Assembly: GCA_001797665.1 (NCBI GenBank)
Contig: MGQA01000110.1
Location: 44,351-86,976 of the forward strand
Source: Deltaproteobacteria bacterium GWF2_42_12
Lineage (GTDB): Bacteria > Desulfobacterota > GWC2-55-46 > UBA9637
Length of the DNA: 42,626 nucleotides
Reading direction: 5' to 3'
The stretch's first letter is position 1; each line of letters opens with the position of its first letter. The notes beneath the pieces are model-generated. The model had not been told where the DNA came from, made no database searches, and worked only from the letters and a program-made list of their open reading frames with translations. A program made the position numbers and the translations under genes. Positions 39,535 to 42,626 of this stretch are shown in pieces.

Positions 39535-41082
39535 TTATGTTATCCCCCTATCCAAACTCCTGTACTGTATTGCCTCTGACAGGTGATGTGTTTTAATCTG
39601 TTCTTCACTTTCTAAGTCGGCTATAGTCCTTGCAACCTTTAATATCCTTGTGTATGCCCTTGCAGATAGGCCGAGTTTATCTATTGCCATTTCAAGAAGT
39701 CTCTTGCCCTCTTCACCTATTTCGCAGAACTTTTTTATATGATGGGTGGTCATCTGGCTATTGCAGTAGACTTTTTTACCATCACGCTTAGCGTAACCTA
39801 AAAACCTCTCCAACTGGACACTCCTTGCCCTATCAACACGCGCCTTTACTTCTTTTGAGGACTCACCCTTTGTATCACCTGAAAGCTCCTTAAATCTCAC
39901 AGCAGGCACATCACAGTGGATATCAATCCTGTCTAATAATGGCCCGGAAATCTTTGCCCTGTATTTTTGGATTTGCGCTGGTGTGCAGCGACATTCTTTG
40001 TGTAAATCGCCTAAAAATCCGCAGGGACAGGGGTTCATTGCAGCGATTAAAATAAAGCGAGAGGGATATGTCAATGACATGGCAGCCCGTGATATGGTAA
40101 CTTTCCCATCCTCAAGAGGTTGTCTTAATACCTCAAGCACATTTTTTTTAAATTCAGGCAGCTCATCCAGAAACAGAACGCCGTTATGCGCAATTGAAAC
40201 CTCACCAGGTCTCGGGACATGCCCTCCGCCGATAAGCCCTGCATCGGAAACAGTGTGGTGAGGGCTTCTAAATGGCCGTGTGGTTACCAAAACCTGTCTT
40301 CTATCAAGAACTCCGGTTATGCTATGAACCTTTGTCGTTTCTATCGCCTCATCAACACTCATATCAGAGAGAATAGTAGGCATACGCCTGGCAATCATGG
40401 TTTTTCCAGAGCCTGGCGGACCAATCATCAAAACATTATGTCCGCCTGCTGCTGCAATTTCCAATGCCCTTTTTACGTGTTCTTGCCCCTTTACCTCATT
40501 CAAATCAAGATAGGTTTCTCCGTTTCCTTTAAAGTATTCTTCAATATTAATCCTGCATGGCTCAATTTCAAGATTGCCGTTTAAAAACTCAACGAGCTGG
40601 GAAAGATTTTTTACGCCGATACTATTTATGCCATTTACTAACGCAGCTTCTTCAGCATTTTCCTTTGGGAGGATTACACCTTTCAACCCTGCCTTCTTTG
40701 CAGCAACAGCCATGGGAAGCGCGCCACGCACAGGTTTGACCCTACCATCCAGAGAAAGCTCCCCTAAAATCATATAATTAGCAAGGACTTCCTTTTTTAC
40801 AACTCCCCCTGCAGCAAGGATTCCAAGGCTTACTGGCAAATCAAAGGTCGTGCCTTCTTTTTTTACATATGCTGGGGCAAGGTTTACGGTGATGCGTTTG
40901 GCAGGGAATTCATAGCCAGAGTTCTTTATAGCTGCCTTTACCCTGTCTTTGCTTTCTTTAACTGCATTATCAGGCAGGCCGACGGTTGAAAAGATAGGAA
41001 GACCTTGAGCGGTATCCACCTCTACCTCTACGATATATGCATCAATACCCAAGACTGAACCGCTGAATACTTTGGCTAACAT
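39535..41082 (-). CDS. comM: YifB/ComM-type Mg chelatase-like AAA ATPase
   Basis: MLAKVFSGSVLGIDAYIVEVEVD; LMIGPPGSGKTMIARRMPTIL; MNPCPCGFLGD; start trimmed from 41133. Confidence 0.93.
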   Translation of the reverse strand: MLAKVFSGSVLGIDAYIVEVEVDTAQGLPIFSTVGLPDNAVKESKDRVKAAIKNSGYEFPAKRITVNLAPAYVKKEGTTFDLPVSLGILAAGGVVKKEVLANYMILGELSLDGRVKPVRGALPMAVAAKKAGLKGVILPKENAEEAALVNGINSIGVKNLSQLVEFLNGNLEIEPCRINIEEYFKGNGETYLDLNEVKGQEHVKRALEIAAAGGHNVLMIGPPGSGKTMIARRMPTILSDMSVDEAIETTKVHSITGVLDRRQVLVTTRPFRSPHHTVSDAGLIGGGHVPRPGEVSIAHNGVLFLDELPEFKKNVLEVLRQPLEDGKVTISRAAMSLTYPSRFILIAAMNPCPCGFLGDLHKECRCTPAQIQKYRAKISGPLLDRIDIHCDVPAVRFKELSGDTKGESSKEVKARVDRARSVQLERFLGYAKRDGKKVYCNSQMTTHHIKKFCEIGEEGKRLLEMAIDKLGLSARAYTRILKVARTIADLESEEQIKTHHLSEAIQYRSLDRGIT

Positions 41083-41163
41083 ACATTCCTCAAAATTTAT
41101 TTGGTGAGATATTATCAAATATGCTGCTCGCACACAAGTTATTATATTATCCGTAATAATTTA

Positions 41164-41193
41164 TTGACAGCGCACAGCTTACTGCCTTACAAT
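41164..41193 (+). promoter_or_regulatory. Putative promoter of tmRNA
   Basis: TTGACA, 18 nt, TACAAT; tmRNA 5' end 8 nt downstream. Confidence 0.65.
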
Positions 41194-41200
41194 ATAAAAA

Positions 41201-41550
41201 GGGGGCGACAGGCTTCGACGGGATGACCTGATGCCACGGGAAGCATACCGAGGTCCGGGGACTCGTTAAAACACCGGAAAAACATAGTCGCAAACGACTA
41301 TAACTACGCTCTGGCTGCTTAAGTCAGCCAGCGTCTTTTATGCCTGCTCCTGCGGGGCTTAAGAGACGACATTTAGCAGGATGGCCTTTGGGGCTCGGTC
41401 TGAAGGACCTGAAGGCGAGAACTAAACAGACTGGCTTCCTGGTACAGTGCCTATGATGAGCCAGGAAGCGAGATAAATGCATAGGCTAAGTATGTAGATG
41501 CCCTGGCTAAGCATTCCCGGACGTGGGTTCAATTCCCACCGCCTCCACCA
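41201..41550 (+). ncRNA. ssrA: tmRNA; tag ANDYNYALAA*
   Basis: GGGGGCGACAGGCTTCGACGGG 5' end, GGTTCAATTCCCACCGCCTCCACCA 3' end, 7-bp acceptor stem; tag frame at 41290-41322. Confidence 0.97.
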
Positions 41551-41556
41551 TATATT

Positions 41557-41585
41557 TAGGTAGCATAATAGCTACCTATTTTTAT
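41557..41585 (+). terminator. Rho-independent terminator of tmRNA
   Basis: TAGGTAGC-ataata-GCTACCTA followed by T-rich tail. Confidence 0.8.
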
Positions 41586-41618
41586 TTATAGGCACCCCAA
41601 TGACCTCCAGAAATATCA

Positions 41619-41705
41619 TTGACCCTTGACAAATTATATGTTTTACTAAGGTAAAACATAAAGCTGCTTTGTTTCAGACAAAGCAATAATTTGTCAAGGG
41701 TTGAC
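41619..41705. repeat. Branched palindromic element, copy 2 (inverted relative to copy 1)
   Basis: Outer arms 41623-41637/41686-41700; inner hairpins ATGTTTTAC/GTAAAACAT and GCTTTGT/ACAAAGC. Confidence 0.8.
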
Positions 41706-41729
41706 TTATTTTTTAAAAAAACATATTAT
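41701..41729 (+). promoter_or_regulatory. Putative galU promoter overlapping the repeat edge
   Basis: TTGACT, 17 nt, TATTAT; ATG at 41771. Confidence 0.5.
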
Positions 41730-41770
41730 TTCTCGCACAAACTCAAAACTTACCAAGGACACTGTTGTTT

Positions 41771-42626
41771 ATGAAGATACGCAAGGCAGTTTTTCCTGCT
41801 GCTGGATTCGGAACACGATTTTTGCCTGCTACAAAGGCGATTCCTAAAGAGATGCTTCCTCTTATTGACAAACCGCTGATTCAGTATTCTGTTGAAGAGG
41901 CAAAGAAGTCAGGGCTTGAGGAGGTGATAATCATAACAGGGATGGGAAAGACAGCTATTGAAGACCATTTTGATGTATCGTTTGAATTAGAGATGCTGTT
42001 AAAGGAGCGAAATAAGACAGATATGCTGAAAATGATTGAAGAGTTGTCTAACTTCATTCACTTTTCCTATACAAGGCAGAAGAAGCCAATGGGCCTTGGC
42101 CATGCAATTCACTGCGCAAAAAACCTGGTAGGCATGGAGCCATTTGCTGTATTCTTAAGCGATGATGTTATAGATTCACGCATCCCTGTTATGAAGCAGA
42201 TGGTAGATGTCTTTCATCGGTATCCTTATACTATACTGGCAGTTCAGCGCGTTCCCAAAAAAGAGGTTCATCATTATGGCATAATAGAGGCAAGGAAGAT
42301 AGCGCCAAGGGTATATGAGGTTCTTGATATGGTAGAAAAGCCTCATCCAAGCAATGCGCCTTCTAATCTGGCGATTATTGGCAGATACATTCTGATGCCA
42401 GAGATATTTAAAGCCCTTGAAGAAACCAAACCAGGCAGAGGCGGTGAGATACAGCTTACTGACGGATTGAAGGTGTTATCCAGAAAGCAGCCAATTTATG
42501 CATATGAATTCGAAGGCGAAAGATTTGATGCTGGCGACAAGCTTGGTTTTATAAAGGCAAATGTGTCGTTTGCCTTAAAAAGGCCGGATATAAATAAAAG
42601 CTTCAAGAAATTTTTAAAAGAAATTA
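41771..42626 (+). CDS. galU: UTP--glucose-1-phosphate uridylyltransferase (3' truncated by window; absent from ORF track)
   Basis: MKIRKAVFPAAGFGTRFLPATKAIPKEMLPLIDKPLIQYSVEEA; VEKPHPSNAPSNLAIIGRYIL. Confidence 0.94.
   Translation, partial: MKIRKAVFPAAGFGTRFLPATKAIPKEMLPLIDKPLIQYSVEEAKKSGLEEVIIITGMGKTAIEDHFDVSFELEMLLKERNKTDMLKMIEELSNFIHFSYTRQKKPMGLGHAIHCAKNLVGMEPFAVFLSDDVIDSRIPVMKQMVDVFHRYPYTILAVQRVPKKEVHHYGIIEARKIAPRVYEVLDMVEKPHPSNAPSNLAIIGRYILMPEIFKALEETKPGRGGEIQLTDGLKVLSRKQPIYAYEFEGERFDAGDKLGFIKANVSFALKRPDINKSFKKFLKEI

Overview
The window is bacterial and looks Desulfobacterota/Deltaproteobacteria-like, but that placement is only inferred from gene content. It contains, in order: (1) a dcw cluster murE(3' end)-murF-mraY-murD-ftsW-murG-murC-murB-ddl-ftsQ-ftsA-ftsZ on + (1-13551); (2) an accessory island (about 13.55-17.8 kb) with two DNA methyltransferases, two unrecognised ORFs that are candidate restriction/defense partners, a solitary antitoxin and a truncated toxin start; (3) a B12/radical SAM protein that seems to need an AUU start codon; (4) an F1Fo ATP synthase operon atpF'-F-H-A-G-D-C on -; (5) a YVTN beta-propeller, rlmB, greA, a metH without activation domain, a GerMN protein, murI, a 2Fe-2S protein, a lipoprotein, folD-metV-metF, rho and comM; (6) a tmRNA (tag ANDYNYALAA) and the 5' part of galU. 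The main unexplained signal is the small repeats. About 15 loci share one foldback, microsatellite-like architecture but use a different repeated word at each place. Several branched palindromes also occur, one as two inverted copies with paired substitutions in a stem. Some of these repeats lie in-frame inside essential genes (murE, murF, murD, metH, atpF), resembling Rickettsia palindromic elements. All calls come from reading by eye; no searches or folding were run.
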